Of a stretch of DNA of 64,000 nt, positions 45,856 through 58,860 are shown piece after piece. The position numbers and the translations under genes were made by a program. The notes below the pieces were generated by a model that saw only the letters and a list, made by a program, of their open reading frames with translations, was not told where the DNA came from and ran no database searches. The number at the start of each line of letters is the position of its first letter. Position 1 is the stretch's first letter. This DNA is from Cristatella mucedo (Eukaryota > Bryozoa > Phylactolaemata > Cristatellidae), in assembly GCA_009760855.2 (NCBI GenBank), contig WPIO01000183.1, positions 188,001 to 252,000 of the forward strand, written 5' to 3'.

Positions 45856-47319
45856 CTGGTATTTCCAAGTACGTCATGAGCACAGCCCTAGCTACGGTTC
45901 GTGGCGAAGCAATCTTAAGAGGGCATTATCATGCCTATTGAATTTAATGGGACAAATAACCTTGCCCAACCATCTTAAGGCATCTTGCTTCACAATACGG
46001 ATGCCTCTTTCTTTTAGAGCTTCTTCGGTATCCTCCCTGACAGAGGTGTGGCTGAGATTGGGGGGTCTGCTGGGAGGCTCATAAGAAGCACCTAAATAGT
46101 GATTAGGTTCTTAATGGGAGCTATGGAACTGAATTATATTTTTATAGTGGAGCGTGTTAAAACGCTAGTCGTACGAACCACTCGTTCTGTAAATTCTCGT
46201 TAGTGGTTAAGCAAGCCTTTCACGTGATCAACTTGTCCGGGCAGCCTCTTGGGCAGCAGCACAACCAAGCTGGAACGACAGTAATTGTACACGTGACCTA
46301 GTACCGGCAACACTCAACCATTGTTTGTTCCAACATGGTCTATTATTGAATTGTAAACGTAGCTCGGGAACCGTGAATACATTTAGACGTCATACATTTC
46401 ATTGTTGTTTCCGCCGCGGCGTTTGTTTTACTTTACAAGGTCGTCTCATTTGTATCGCTTCGATGTAGCTCATCGCGACAAGGACACAAATGTAGCAAGC
46501 AGGCAATAAGAGGCAGCAGCAGTTTGTCAGTGGGAGTGCGAGGGCAAGCTTTCTGTGACTTCCGCGATCTTTAAACCGCTTGGCAATGTGGTGGAAAGAA
46601 AAATTGGTGAGTCAAACTCTCGTTGGTCGTGCCTGCCTGTCACGTGACTTGCTGCTTCAGGCAGCTCCGAATTCGGCTGTGCTTTCCAGCTGAAAAACTA
46701 ATAATGTTACATGTGATATAGCGCCCTCACAAACCTCAACCTCTTTTTGGTCAAGCTCCATCTAATAGTTAGTGGTAAACGCAACTGAGGTACATAAAAC
46801 ACAGTTTCGGACGGCAATTTTACTCGTTTGTTCAATACGGTAATCTTGTTTCTTTCAATATCCCTGAAGTTGTCGCTTCGTTAATTTTTGACGGCGGCTT
46901 TTATATTATTAAAACCGGTATTATCAGTGAGTGTTTACAGCCACTAGCCTTTCGGCAGTGGTTGGATAGTAGAAGGTACCCCTCGAACGGTTTCCAACGT
47001 CATTTTTCGTGTTATTTCTACCTCGGCGTTTATAGTACTTAACCTCAAGTGTGGCACTTTTTTTGTTAGTTATATATATTCTTATTAGGAATTAAATGAC
47101 TAGCTAGCCGGCGATTAAAGAGGCGAGCGGTCTCGCATTGGGAGGACGGGGGCGAATTTTCGTAGATTTCTATAATCTTTGAACCAGTTAACAAGCTTGT
47201 AATGCAAACCATTCGGTCGCTAAAAAAACCCGATCTGGTTTGGTCCACTGGTGCCATTCAGTGCAACATGGTAAGTTTGAAAGAGTGACGCAGTCCAAGG
47301 AACCAACAGCTACAGCCTT

Positions 47320-47530
47320 TTTTGACTAATCCGGTAAACGTAACCAATGACTTGTTCCTTGAAGCCAGGCTCAAAGATTGATTCGGAACAAAGTACGTGA
47401 TTGGCGTTGCGCAGGCTTAAACCGCTGTAGTACGGCTCCATGCACAGCGGCACTGCTTTTATGGCAGGATCTTCTTTGTATTGCTCTACATGATCCTGTG
47501 AAATCCATGCGTCCTGGTATTTCCAAGAAC
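47320..47530 (-). pseudogene. SNF2-helicase C-terminal exon, unit 3
   Basis: EDPAIKAVPLCMEPYYSGL, RNANHVLCSESIFEPGF and YVYRISQKR. The G of the RIGQ core is Ser here, a motif VI change. Confidence 0.65.
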
Positions 47531-48695
47531 GTCATGAACACGGCCCTAGCTACGGTTCATGGCGAAGCAATCTTGCGAGTGCATTAACGTACCTATTGAA
47601 TTAAATGGGATAAATAACGTCGCCAAACCTTCTTAAGGCATCTAGCTTCACAATAGCAGTGCCTTTTTTTAGAGCCTTTTCGGTTTCAGCCCCAACAGAG
47701 GTCCGGCTGAAACCGTGGGCTCGAGCCCTGAGTCGCATGAGAAGCACCTAAATTAAAAGTAGGTTCTCTAGGGAGCTATGCAACTGAATTATATTTGTAT
47801 AGTTGAGCCTGTTGAAACGCTAGTCGTGCTAACCATTCACTCTATAATTCTCATTGGTGGATATGCCAGCCTTTCACTTAAAACACCTGTCCGGAAAGTT
47901 TTTTGAGCGGCTGCACAAGCAAGCTCGAACAATAATAGTGGTAAACGTGACCTGGTACTTTCAAAAACTCAACCCTAGTTTTATCAAGTGCGGTCTAAAA
48001 TTCATTGGAAAAGGTAGCTCGGAAACAATGAATGCAGTTATGCATCGTATGTTTTATTGTTATTTCCGCTTCGGCGTTTGTTATAGACATAGTCGTCTCT
48101 TTTTATCGCTAACGATGATGCTTGTCGTTACGAGCACACCGATGTAGCTAGCAGGCAATAAGAGGCACTAGCGTTGTGGCAGTGAGTGTACGAGGGCAAG
48201 CTTTCTGTGACTGCTGAAGTCGTAGAACCGCTTGGCAAAGTGGTCGTACGAAAAATTCGTGAGCCAGACTCTTGTTGGTGGTACCTGCCGGTCACAAGAC
48301 TTGCTGCTTCGGGCAATCCATTTCATGGCTCTGCTGTCCAGCTGGAAACCTGATTATGTAACACGTGATTTAGCGCCCTCAAAAACCCTACTCTTTTTTT
48401 CGTTAAGCTAGTTTAAATAGTCAGTCGTAAACGCAACTGAGGTACAATAAACACGGTTTTGGACGGCAGATGTACTTGTCTCGTTCACTACGTCAATTTT
48501 GTACTTTTCAATATTCCTGAAATTGTTGCACTGTTAAGTTTTGACAGTGACTTTTATAATAATAAAACGGGTACTGTTAGTGAGTGTTTACAGCCACCAG
48601 CCTTTTGGCAGTGGTTGGGTAGTAAGAGGTACCCCTCATACGGTTTCTGACGGCTCTTTTCGTGTTATTTCTACCACGGCGTTTATTGTACTTTT

Positions 48696-49094
48696 TGTGA
48701 GACGCAGTGCTGCCGTGAAGCCATTCACCAGTCAATGGTCGAAAAAATTACTATGATTTATTAACGCAGCCGACAAACAGAACGTGGACCGTATTCAAAT
48801 ACGGACAAAGAACAAACAACAAATGGGTCCCATATGTACTAGTCCTGAATGAATACTATTGGCTAAGCAAGTCATCATGCATATTAATCTGGCTTTCCTT
48901 CCTGATCAAGCTCCGATCAGTCCTGATCAGCTGAAGCTGGTTTGGCCTTGGCAGGAGTCTATTGGCCTAGGTACAGCCAATCATCTGTAGTCAGCAGCTC
49001 CAAGAATAGCCGGTCTTCTGACTCAGTCAGTGATGCACTGCAGGTCAAGGTTATATTGTCCGGCTCAACGGCTGTAAAGCGGATTCAGCCAACT
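48696..49094. mobile_element. 399-bp unclassified insertion in unit 3-4
   Basis: Interrupts the array at a place that is continuous in other units (GTACTTTCTATTGTAAC or similar). CTTTT flanks it on both sides (48691-48695 and 49095-49099), a likely 5-bp target duplication. It begins TGTGAGACGC. No terminal inverted repeat, RNA polymerase III box or coding region is seen. A 5-bp duplication and a TG start would suit a solo LTR, but the 3' end (GCCAACT) is not CA. Confidence 0.75.
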
Positions 49095-49372
49095 CTTTTC
49101 ATTGTAACTACTATCGTTGCACTTTTTTCGTTGGTTATGTCTTTTCTTATTAGGAACAGAATGACTAGCTGGCCAGCGAATAGAGAGGCGAGCAGTAGCT
49201 CATTGGGAGGACGAGGGAAAGTTTCGTAAATTTCTATTTTCTTTGGACCGGTTGACAAGCTTGTGATGCGAACCATTCGGTCGCTAAAAAAACCCGATCT
49301 GGTTTGGTCCACTTGTGCATTCAGTACAGCATGGTATCTAAGAAAGAGAGACCCAGCCAACGAAACCCATAG

Positions 49373-49609
49373 CTACTGCCTTTGTTGACCAATCCGGTAA
49401 ACGTGGCCAATGACTTGTTCCTTGAAGCAAGGCTCAAACATTGATTCGGCAAACAGTATGTGATCGGCGTTGCACAGGCGTAAGCCACTGTAGTACGGCT
49501 CTATACTCAGTGGCGCCACTTTTATGTTAGGATCTCCTTTGTATCTCCCTACAAGATCCTGCAAACTCCATGCTTCCTGGTATTTCCAAGAACGTCGTGA
49601 GTATGACAA
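49373..49609 (-). pseudogene. SNF2-helicase C-terminal exon, unit 4 (best preserved)
   Basis: 78 open codons: GRYKGDPNIKVAPLSIEPYY, SGLRLCNADHILFAESMFEP and VIGHVYRIGQQRQ. Motif VI GHVYRIGQ is the closest to the functional GRVHRIGQ of any unit. Confidence 0.7.
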
Positions 49610-51044
49610 TAGATACGGTTCATGGTGAAGCAGTCTGAAGAGGGCATCATCAAGCCTATTGACTTAAACGGAAAGAATAGCCTTGCCAAACCATCTTAAG
49701 TAATTTTGCTTTACAATACGGATGCCTTTTTTTTAGAACCTCTTCGGTTTCCGCACCGACAGAGGTCTGGCTGAGAGCAGGGGACTCGAGCCCTGAGGCG
49801 CATGAGAAGCACCTAAATTGAGATTGGGTTCTCTAGGGGAGCTATGCAACTGAATTATAATTACACAGTGGTGCCTGTTGAAACGCTAGTCGTGCTAACC
49901 ATTTGGTCTGTAAATTTTCTCGTTGGTGGATTTGCAAGACTTTCGCTTGATCTGCCTGTCCGGGCAGCCTCTTGTGAGGAAGCACAAACAAGCTAGAACG
50001 ATAATAATGGTACACGTGACCTAGTAACCTCAAAACTCAACCCTAGTTTAATCAATTGCGGTCTAAAATTCAATGGAAAAGGTAGCTCGGGAACATTGAA
50101 TGCAATTAGGCATCGTACGTTTCATTGTTTTTTCCGCTTCGGCGTTTGTTATACACATAGTCGTCTCCTTTTATCGCTAACGATGATGCTTGTCGTTACG
50201 AGCACACCGATGTAGCTAGCAGGCAATAAGAGGCACTAGCGTTGTGGCAGTGGGTGTATGAGGGCAAGCTTTCTGTGACTGCTGCAATCTTAGACCCGCT
50301 TGGCAAAGTGGTTGTACGAAAAACTCGTGAGCCAGACTCTTGTTGGTGGTACCTGCCGGTCAGATGACTTTCTGCTTCTGGCAATCTATCACAGGGCTCT
50401 GCTGTCCAGCTGGAAACCTCATTATGTGCCACGTGATATAGCATCCTCAAAAACCTTACTCTCTTTATCGCCAAGCTCGTTTAAAAAGTCAGTGGTAAAC
50501 GCAACTGAGGTGCAATAACACGGTTTTGGACGGCAATTTTACTTGTTTTGTTCACTACGTCAATTTTGTACTTTTCAACATTCCTGAAATTGTCACAGTG
50601 CTGAGTTTTGACCGTGGTTTTCATAATATTAAAACGGGTACTGTCAGTGAGTGTTTACAGCCACCGGTTTTTCGGCAGTGGTTGGGTAGTAAGAGGTACC
50701 CCTCATACGGTTTCTGACGGCACTTTTCGTGTTTATTCAACCTCGGCGTTTATAGTACTTTCTATTGTAACTTCAATTGTTGCAATTTTTTTCGTTGGTG
50801 ATATATTTTTCTTTTAGGAACAGAATGACTAGCTAGCCAGCGATAAGAGAGGCGATCGGTCTCGCATTGGGAGGACGAGGGTAAGGTTACGTAGATTTCT
50901 ATAATTTTGAACCGGTTGACAAGCTTGTGATGCAAACCATTCGGTCACTAAAAAAACCCGATCTGGTTTTGTCCACTTGTGCCATTCAGTACAACATAGC
51001 ATCTGATAAAGGGAGACGCAGCCCACGCAACTCAAAGCTACAGC

Positions 51045-51255
51045 CTTTTTTGACCAATCCGGTAAACGTGGCCAATGACTTGTTTCTTGAAGCCAGGCTC
51101 AAAGATTGATTCGGAAAAAGGTACGTGATTGGCGTTGCACAAGCTTAAGCCGCTGTAGTGCGGCTCCATGCATAGTGGCACTAATTTTATGTCAAGATCT
51201 TCTTTGTATTGCTCTACATGATCCTGTGAAATCCATGCGTCCTGGTATTTCCATG
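51045..51255 (-). pseudogene. SNF2-helicase C-terminal exon, unit 5
   Basis: Paralogous to the unit 4 exon. Landmarks on the plus strand are CCAATCCGGTAAACGTGGCC, TTGAAGCCAGGCTCAAAGAT and CATGCATAGTGGCACTAATT. Not fully translated here. Confidence 0.6.
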
Positions 51256-52714
51256 AACGTCATGAACATGGCCTAGCTACGGTTCTTGGCGAAGCAATCT
51301 TACAGGGGGTGGGGCATTAACGTGCCTATTAAATTATATGGGACAAATAACCTTGCCAAACCTTCTTAAGGCATCTAGCTTCACAATACCGGTGCCTTTT
51401 TCTTTTAGAGCCTCTTCGGCTTCAGCCCCGACAGAGGTCCGGCTGAAACAGGGGGCTCGAGCCCTGAGGCAGATGTGAAGCACCTGAATAAGGATTAGGT
51501 TCTCTAGGGGAGCTATGCAACTGAATCATATTTGTATAGTTGAGCCTATTGAAATGCTAGTCGTCCTAACCATACGCTCTGTAATTCTCATTGGTGGTTA
51601 TGCCATCCTCTCACGTGAAACACCTGTCCGGGAAGTTATTTGAGAGGCTGCATAACCAAGCTCGAACGATAATAATGGTACACGTGAGCCAGTACTCTCA
51701 AAAACTCAACCTTAGTTTTATCAAGCACGGTCAAATATTCAGTAATTAACGTAGCTCAGTATCAGTGAATACAGTTAGGCATCGTACGTGTTATTGTTAT
51801 TTGAGCTATGACGTTTGATATACTGTCCATAGTCGTATGTTTTTTTCGCTAACCATGAAGCTCGTCGTTTCGAGCACACCGGTGTAGCCAGCAGGCAACA
51901 AGAGCCACCAGCTGTGTGGCAGTGGAAGTACGAGGGCAAGCCTTCTTTGACTGCTGAGATCTTTGAACCGCTCGGCGAACTGGTTGCACAAAAATTTAGT
52001 GAGCCAGACCCTCGTTGGTCATGCCTGCCTGTCACGTCAGTTGCTGGTTCGGGCAGCTCCTCATACGGCAGTGCTTTCCAGCTGGAAAACTAATAATGTA
52101 ACACGTGATATAGCGCCCTCACAAACCCTACACTCTTAATCGTCAAGCTCCATCTAATAGTAAGTGGTACCGGAAACTGAGGTAAAATAAACATGGTTTG
52201 GGACGGCAATTTTATGTGTCATTCACTACTTCGATTTTGTACTTTTCAATATGCCTGAGATTGGCGCACTGTTGAGTTTTGACAGAGGTTTTTTTTATTA
52301 CTGACAAACCGGTATTGTCAGTGAGTGACTATAGCCACCAGCCTTTCGGCAGTGGATGGGTAGTAAGAGGTACTAGTCAAACGGTTTCTGACGGCACTTT
52401 TCGTGTTATTTCTACCACGGCATTAATAGCACTTTCTACTGTAACTGCAATTGTTGCCCTTTTTTTGTTAGTTGGGGATTTTCTTATTACGACGAACTGA
52501 TTAGCTAGCCGGCGATTAGAGAGGCGAGCTGTCTCGGATTGGGATTACTAGGGCAAGGTTTCGTGGATTTCTATAATCTTTATACCGTTTAACAAGCTTG
52601 TGATGGAAACCATTCGGTCGGTAAAGAAACCCGATCTGGATTGGTCCACTTGGGCCATTCAGTACAACATGGTATCTGAGAAAGAGAGAAGCAACTCAAG
52701 CAACCCATAGCTAC

Positions 52715-52925
52715 TGCCTTTTTTGACCAATCTGGTAAAGGTGACCGATGACTTATTCCTTGAAGCCAGGCTCAAACATTGTTTCGGCAAAAAGTACGTG
52801 ATTGGCGTTGCACAGGCTTAAGCCGCTGTAGTACGGCTCCATGCACAGCTGCACCACTTTTATGTCATGATCTTCTTTGTATTTCTCTACAAGATCCTAC
52901 GAAATCCATGATTCCTGGTATTTCA
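52715..52925 (-). pseudogene. SNF2-helicase C-terminal exon, unit 6
   Basis: Same landmarks (TTGACCAATCTGGTAAAGGT, TTGAAGCCAGGCTCAAACAT, CATGCACAGCTGCACCACTT). Collinear with unit 4. Confidence 0.6.
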
Positions 52926-54327
52926 AAGAACATCGTGAGTATGACACTAGCTATGGTTTATGGTGAAGCAATCTTATGAGGGCATTATCATGCCTATTGA
53001 ATGGAATGGGAAATATAACCCAGCTAAATTTTCTTACGGCATCTTGCTTTACAATACGGATGCCTTTTTCTTTTAGAACCTCTTCGGTTTCCGCACTGAC
53101 AGAGCACTGGCAGAGACCATCGGGCTCGAGCTTTGAGTCGCATGAGAAGCACCTAAATTAAAATCAGGTTCTCTAGGGGAGCTATGCAACTGAATTATAT
53201 TTATACAGTGGAGCCTGTTGAAATGCTAGTCGTGCTAACCATTCAGTCTGTAAATTTTCATGTTGGTGGATATGCAAGACTTTCGCTTGATCATCCTGTC
53301 CGGGAAGCCTCTTGTGTGGTAGCACAAACAAGCTAGAATGATAATAATGGTACACGTGACTTAGTAACCTCAAAACACAACCCTAGTTTTATCAAGTGCT
53401 GTCTAAAATTCAATGGAAAAGGTAGCTCGGGAACATTGAATGCAGTTATGCGTCGTACGTTTCATTGCTATTTCCGCTTCGGCCTTTGTTATTCACATAG
53501 TCGTCTCTCTTTATCGCTAACGATGATGCTTGTCGTTACGAGCACACCGTTGTAGCTAGCAGGCAATAAGAAACACCAGCTGCGTGGCAGTGGGTGTACG
53601 AGGGCAAGCTCTCTGTGACTGCTGCAATCTTAGAACCGCTTGGCAAAGTGGTCGTACGAAAAATTCGTGAGCCAGACTCTTGTTGGTGGTACCTGCCGGT
53701 CACATGACTTGCTGCTTCTGGCAATCCATCACAGGGCTCCGCTGTCTTTCTGGAAACCTGATTATGTAACACGTAATATAGCCCCCTCAAAAGCCCTACT
53801 CTCCTATTTGTCAAGCTCGTTTAAATAGTCAGTGGTAAACGAAACAGAGGAGCAATAAACACGGTTTTGGACGGCAATTTTACTTGTTTTGTTCCCTACG
53901 TCAATTTTGTACTTTTCAATATTCCTGAAATTGTCGCAATGTTGAGTTTTGACCGTGGTTTTCATAATATTAAAACGGGTACTGTCAGTGAGTGCTTACA
54001 GCCACCGGTTTTTCGGCAGTGGTTGGGTAGTAAGAGGTACCCCTCATACGGTTTCTGACGGCACATTTCGTGTTTATTCAACCTCGGCGTTTATAGTACT
54101 TTCCATTGTAACTACTATTGTTGTCACTTTTTTTCGTAGCTTATATCTTTTCCTATCTGGAACAGAATGACTAGCTAGCCAGCGATTACAGAGGCGAGTG
54201 GTCTCGCATTGGGAGGACGAGGGTAAGGTTTCGTAGATTTCTATAATCTTTGAACCGGTTGACAAGCTTGTGATGCAAACCATTTCTTCACTAAAAAAAC
54301 TGATCTGGTTTGGTTCACTTGTTCCAT

Positions 54328-54590
54328 TCAGTACAACATGGTATATGACAAAGAGAGATGCAGCCCACGCAACCCACAGCTACTGCCTTTTTTGACCGAT
54401 CCAGTAAACGTGGTGATGACTTGTTCCTTGAAGCCAAGCTCAAACATTGATTCGGCAAAAAGTATGTGATCGGCGTTGCACAGACCAAAGCCACTGTAGT
54501 ACGGCTCCATGCACAGCGGCACCACTTTTATGTCAGGATCTTCTTTTTATCTCTCTACAAGATCCTATGAACTCCATTCTTCGTGGTACT
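54328..54590 (-). pseudogene. SNF2-helicase C-terminal exon, unit 7
   Basis: The minus strand reads VPLCMEPYYSGFGLCNADHI, LFAESMFELGFKEQVI, then the frame shifts by loss of bases before motif VI (TTFTGSVKK). A plain frameshift relative to unit 4. Confidence 0.65.
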
Positions 54591-56054
54591 TCCAAGAACG
54601 TCATGAGTATGACAATAGCTACGGTTGATGGTGAAGCAGTGTAAATAGGGCATTACCAAGCCTATTGACTTGAACGTGAAGAATAACCTTGCCAAACCAT
54701 CTATAGGAATCTTTCTTTACAAAAAGGATGCCTTTTTCTTTTAGAACCTCTTCGGTTTTCACACCGACTGAGTTTTAGCTGACACCAGGGGGCTCGAGCC
54801 CTAAGGTGCATGAGAGGCACCTAAATTGAGATTAGGTTCTCTAGGGGAGCTATGCAACTGAATCATATTTATACAGTGGAGCCTGTTGAAACGCTAGTCG
54901 TGCTAACCATTTGGTCTGTAAATTTTCTCGTTGGTGGAAATGCAAGACTTTCACTTGATCTGCCTGTCCGGGCAGCCTCTTGTGCGGCAGCACAAACAAG
55001 CTAGAACGATAATAATGGTACACGTGACCTAGTAATCTCAAAACTCAACCCTCTTTTTATCAAGTGCGGTCTAGCATTCAATGGAAAAGGTAGCACGGGA
55101 ACATTGAATGCAGTTGTAAATCGCACGATTAATCGTTATTTCCGCTTCGGCGTTTGTTATACTTTTCATGGTCGTCTCTTTTCTATCGCAAAAGATGATG
55201 CGTGTCGTTACGAGCACACCTATGTAGCTAGCAGGCTATAAGAGGCACCAGCGGTGTGGCAGTGGGTTTACGAGGGCAACCTTTCTGTGACTGCTGCAAT
55301 CTTAGAACCGCTTAGCAAAGTGGTTGTACGAAAAATTAGTGAGCCAGACTCTTGTTGGTGGTACCTGCCGGTCACATGACTTGCTGCTTCGGGCAATCCA
55401 TCACATGGCTCCGCTGTCCAGCTGGAAACCTGATTATGTAACACGTGATATAGCACCCTCAAAAAGTCTACTCTCTTTTTCGTCAAGCTCGTTTAAATAG
55501 TCAGTGGTAAACGCAACTGACGTACAATAAACACAGTTTACGACGGCAAGTTACTTATTTGTTCACTACGTCAATTTTGTACATTTCAATATTCCTGAAA
55601 TTGTCGCACTGTTGAGTGTTGACCGTGGCTTTTATAATATTAAAACCAATATTGCCAGTTAGTGTTTACAGCCCCCAGCCTTTCGGCAGTGGTTGGGTAG
55701 TAAGAGGGATCCCTCATACGGGTTTCGACGGCACTTATCGTGATGTTTCTACCTCGGCGTTTATACTACTTTTAATTGTAAGTTCAATTGTTGCAATTTT
55801 TTTGTTGGTGATATATTTTTCTTTTAGGAACAGAATGACTAGCTAGCCAGCGATAAGAGAGGTGAGCGGTCTCGCATTGGGAGGACGAGGGTAAGGTTTC
55901 GTAGATTTCTATAATCATTGAACCGGTTGACAAGCTTGTGATGCAAACCATTCGGTCGCTAAAAAAACCGATCTGGTTTGGTCCACTTGTGCCATTCAGT
56001 ACAACATGGTAAGTGAGAACAAGTGACGCAGCCCAAGTAACCAACAGCTACAGC

Positions 56055-56265
56055 CTTTTTTGACCAATCCGGTAAACGTGACCAATGACTTGTTCCTTGA
56101 AGCCAGGCTTAAAGATTGATTCGGAAAAGAGTACGTGATTAGTGTTGCACAGGCGTAAGCCACTGTAGTACGGCTCCATGCACAGCGGCACTGCTTTTAT
56201 GGCAGGATCTTCTTTGTATTGCTCTACATGATCCTGTGAAATCCATGCGTCCTGGTATTTCCAAG
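56055..56265 (-). pseudogene. SNF2-helicase C-terminal exon, unit 8
   Basis: Plus-strand landmarks CCAATCCGGTAAACGTGACC, TTGAAGCCAGGCTTAAAGAT and CATGCACAGCGGCACTGCTT. Collinear with unit 3, sharing its GGCAGGATCTTC spelling. Confidence 0.6.
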
Positions 56266-57929
56266 AACGTCATGAACACGGCCCTTGCTACGGTTCATGG
56301 CGAAGCAAACTTTCGACGGAATCAACGTGCTTATTAAATTAAATGGGACAAATAATCTTGCTAAACCTCTTAAGGCATCTAGCTTCACAATACCGGTGCC
56401 TTTTTCTTTTAGAGCCTCTTCGGTTTCAGCCCCGACAGAGGTCTGGCAGAAACCGGGGGCTCGAACCCTGAGGCACACGTGAAGCACCTAAATAAGGATT
56501 AGGTTCTCTAGGGGAGCTATGCAACTGAATCATATTTGTCTAGTTGAGCCTGTTAAAACGCTAGTCGTTCTAACCATTCGCTCTGTAATTCTCATTGGTG
56601 GTTATGCCATCTTTTCACGTGAAACACTTGTCCGGGAAGATAGATGAGCGGCTGCATAAGCAAGCTCGAACGATAATACACGTGAGCCAGTACTCTCAAA
56701 AACTCAACCCTAGTTTTATCAAGCACGGTCAAATATTCAGTAATAAACGTAGCTCAGGATCAGTGAATACAGGTAGGCATCGTGCGTTTATTGTTATTTA
56801 AGCTATGGCGTTTGATATACTGTCCATAGTCGTATCTTTTTTTCGCAAACCATGAAGCTCGTCGTTACGAGCACACCGGTGTAGCTAGCAGGCAACAAGA
56901 GCCACCAGCTGTGTGGCAGTGGGGGTAGGAGGGCAAGCCTTCTTCGACTGCTGAGATCTTTGAACCACTTGGCAAAGTGGTTGTACGAAAAACTCGTGAG
57001 CCAGACTTTTGTTGGTGGTACCTGCCGGTCACATGACTTGCTGCTTCGGGCAATCCATCACAGGTTTCTGTTGTCCAGCTGGAAACCTGATTATGTAACA
57101 CGCGATATAGCGCCCTCAAAAACCTTACTCTTGTTTTCGTCATGCTCGTCTAAATAGTCAGTGGTAAGCTTAACTGAGGTACAATAAACTCGGTTTCGGA
57201 TGGCATTTTTACTTATTTTGTTCACTACGTTATTTTTGTACTTTTCAATTGTCCTGAAATTGTCGCACTGTTGAGTTTGACAGTGGCTTTTTTATTACTG
57301 ACAAACCGGTATTGTCAGTGAGTGACTATAGCCACTAGCCTTTCGGCAGTGGGTGGGTAGTAAGAGGTACTACTCATGCGGTTTCCGATCCAAGTTTTCG
57401 TGTTATTTCTACCACGGCGTTTATAGTACGTTATATTGTAGCTTTCCATTTTAATTTTTCAATATCCCTGTATTTGTCGCTCTGTTAATTTTTGACAGTG
57501 GCTTTTATAATATTAAAACCGGTATTGTCAGTTATTGTTTACAGCCACCAGCCTTTCGGCAGTGGTTGGGTAGTAAGAGGTACCCCTCATACGGTTTCTG
57601 ACGGCACTTTTCGTGTAATTTCTACCACGGCGTTTATAGTACTTTCTATTGTAACTGCATTCGTTGCCCTTCTGTTTCATTGGTTATGACGTTCCTTCTT
57701 GCGAACGGACTGAATAGCTAGCCGGCGATTAGAGAGGCAAGCGGTCTTGCATTGGGAGGACGAGGACAAGGTTCCTTAGATTTCTATAATATTTGAACCG
57801 GTTGACAAGCTTGTGTTGCGAACCATTTGTCCGCTAAAAAACCCAATTCGTTTTGGTCCACTATTGCCATTCAGTACAACATGGTATTTGTGAAAGAGAC
57901 ACGCTGCCCAAGTCACCCACAGGTACTGC

Positions 57930-58135
57930 CATTTTTGACCGTTCCGGTAAACGCGACCGATCACTTGTTACTTGAAGCCAGGCTCAAACATTGATTCTCC
58001 AAAAAGTACGTGATATGCGTCGGACCATTTTAAGCAACTGTATGGTACGGCTTAAATATGGTACGGCTGTAAGTACGGCTCCATTCACAGCAGCACTACT
58101 TTTATGTCAGAATCTTCTTTTATTCCCGACGTGAC
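57930..58135 (-). pseudogene. SNF2-helicase C-terminal exon, truncated last unit
   Basis: MIGRVYRNGQKWQ is the motif VI equivalent. The exon is disturbed by a short local duplication (TATGGTACGGCT, near 58040-58075), and the array stops at about 58135 within the exon. Confidence 0.65.
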
Positions 58136-58860
58136 AGTCAGATTTGATTTTGCACCGATTGCAACCACAAACACAGTCACCGCGTAAGGCGGTCGCATTA
58201 ACGTTACTTATGAAGTTACGCAATAACATGACATTTTGATGACGGCGACTGTGATTTCGCGCTTTCATGAACGGTTTTTCATCGCAGCGTCTCTCGTGAA
58301 GATTGGATTAGGTTTATTAAACAATCGCAAGCACGATGACAGTCATCGAATTTGACGATCGCCGTAAATCTAACTGCGATGTCACGCTTTAATAGCGATG
58401 TCACCATCGCAACGTCACCCGTAACGAACGGATTATATTTTTCAACGGTCGAAACCACGAAGACAGTCATCTCATTAGACAGTCGCAAATATTCTACCTT
58501 AGATTTCGCTCTCTACTCTATAGGTCGTCAATGCAACGTCGCATGTGACGACTGGACTAGTTTTTTCATCGAACGCAACCACAAAAACCGTCATGGCACA
58601 AGACGACCGCCATAACTATTTGATTTTGCCCTTATAGAACACGATGCAATAGCAAGAACGCACGTGACGGTCGCGTGAAGTTTTCCACCCAATCCCAAGC
58701 ATCGAAAACTCGATGATTTGGACGATCACAATAACCACAACAGCAGGGTGGACCTTTAAATAAGAAGTGGCATTTGCAAAGTCACCTGTGATGATCAAAC
58801 TAACTGTTTTCCCAATCGCTAGCATGAAAATTTTCATAGCTTAACGCCGTTGAGAAAACG
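58110..58860. repeat. Diverged satellite of about 120 bp
   Basis: About six units recognised by CGCAACCACAAACACAGTCA-type strings near 58155, 58324, 58447, 58564, 58690 and 58812. Spacing is about 120 bp apart from the first interval of 169. Each is followed by a GACGGTCGCCATAA-type string. CpG-containing but diverged. Confidence 0.7.

Larger units (their letters stand above)
43785..58135 (-). repeat. Tandem array of about 1.67-kb units with helicase exons
   Basis: About 8.5 units. The marker CTATGCAACTGAAT or its variant lies near 44447, 46122, 47776, 49840, 51510, 53178, 54850 and 56517. Spacing is 1.65-1.68 kb except one interval of 2.06 kb, which contains a 399-bp insertion. Each unit has, in minus-strand sense, an exon with SNF2-helicase motifs V-VI, three related exon-like segments containing a GSKI core, and a type B SINE remnant. 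Two of the three segments and their flanks resemble each other (for example ACGTGACCTAGTAC and ACGTGATATAGCGC), so units have internal duplication. The last unit has an extra 204-bp duplication near 57.25-57.64 kb. Confidence 0.9.

Noticed and set aside
43785-58135. CRISPR-like or direct-repeat array
   Set aside because: Units are 1.67 kb, contain exon-like and SINE sequence, and there are no short repeats with unique spacers.
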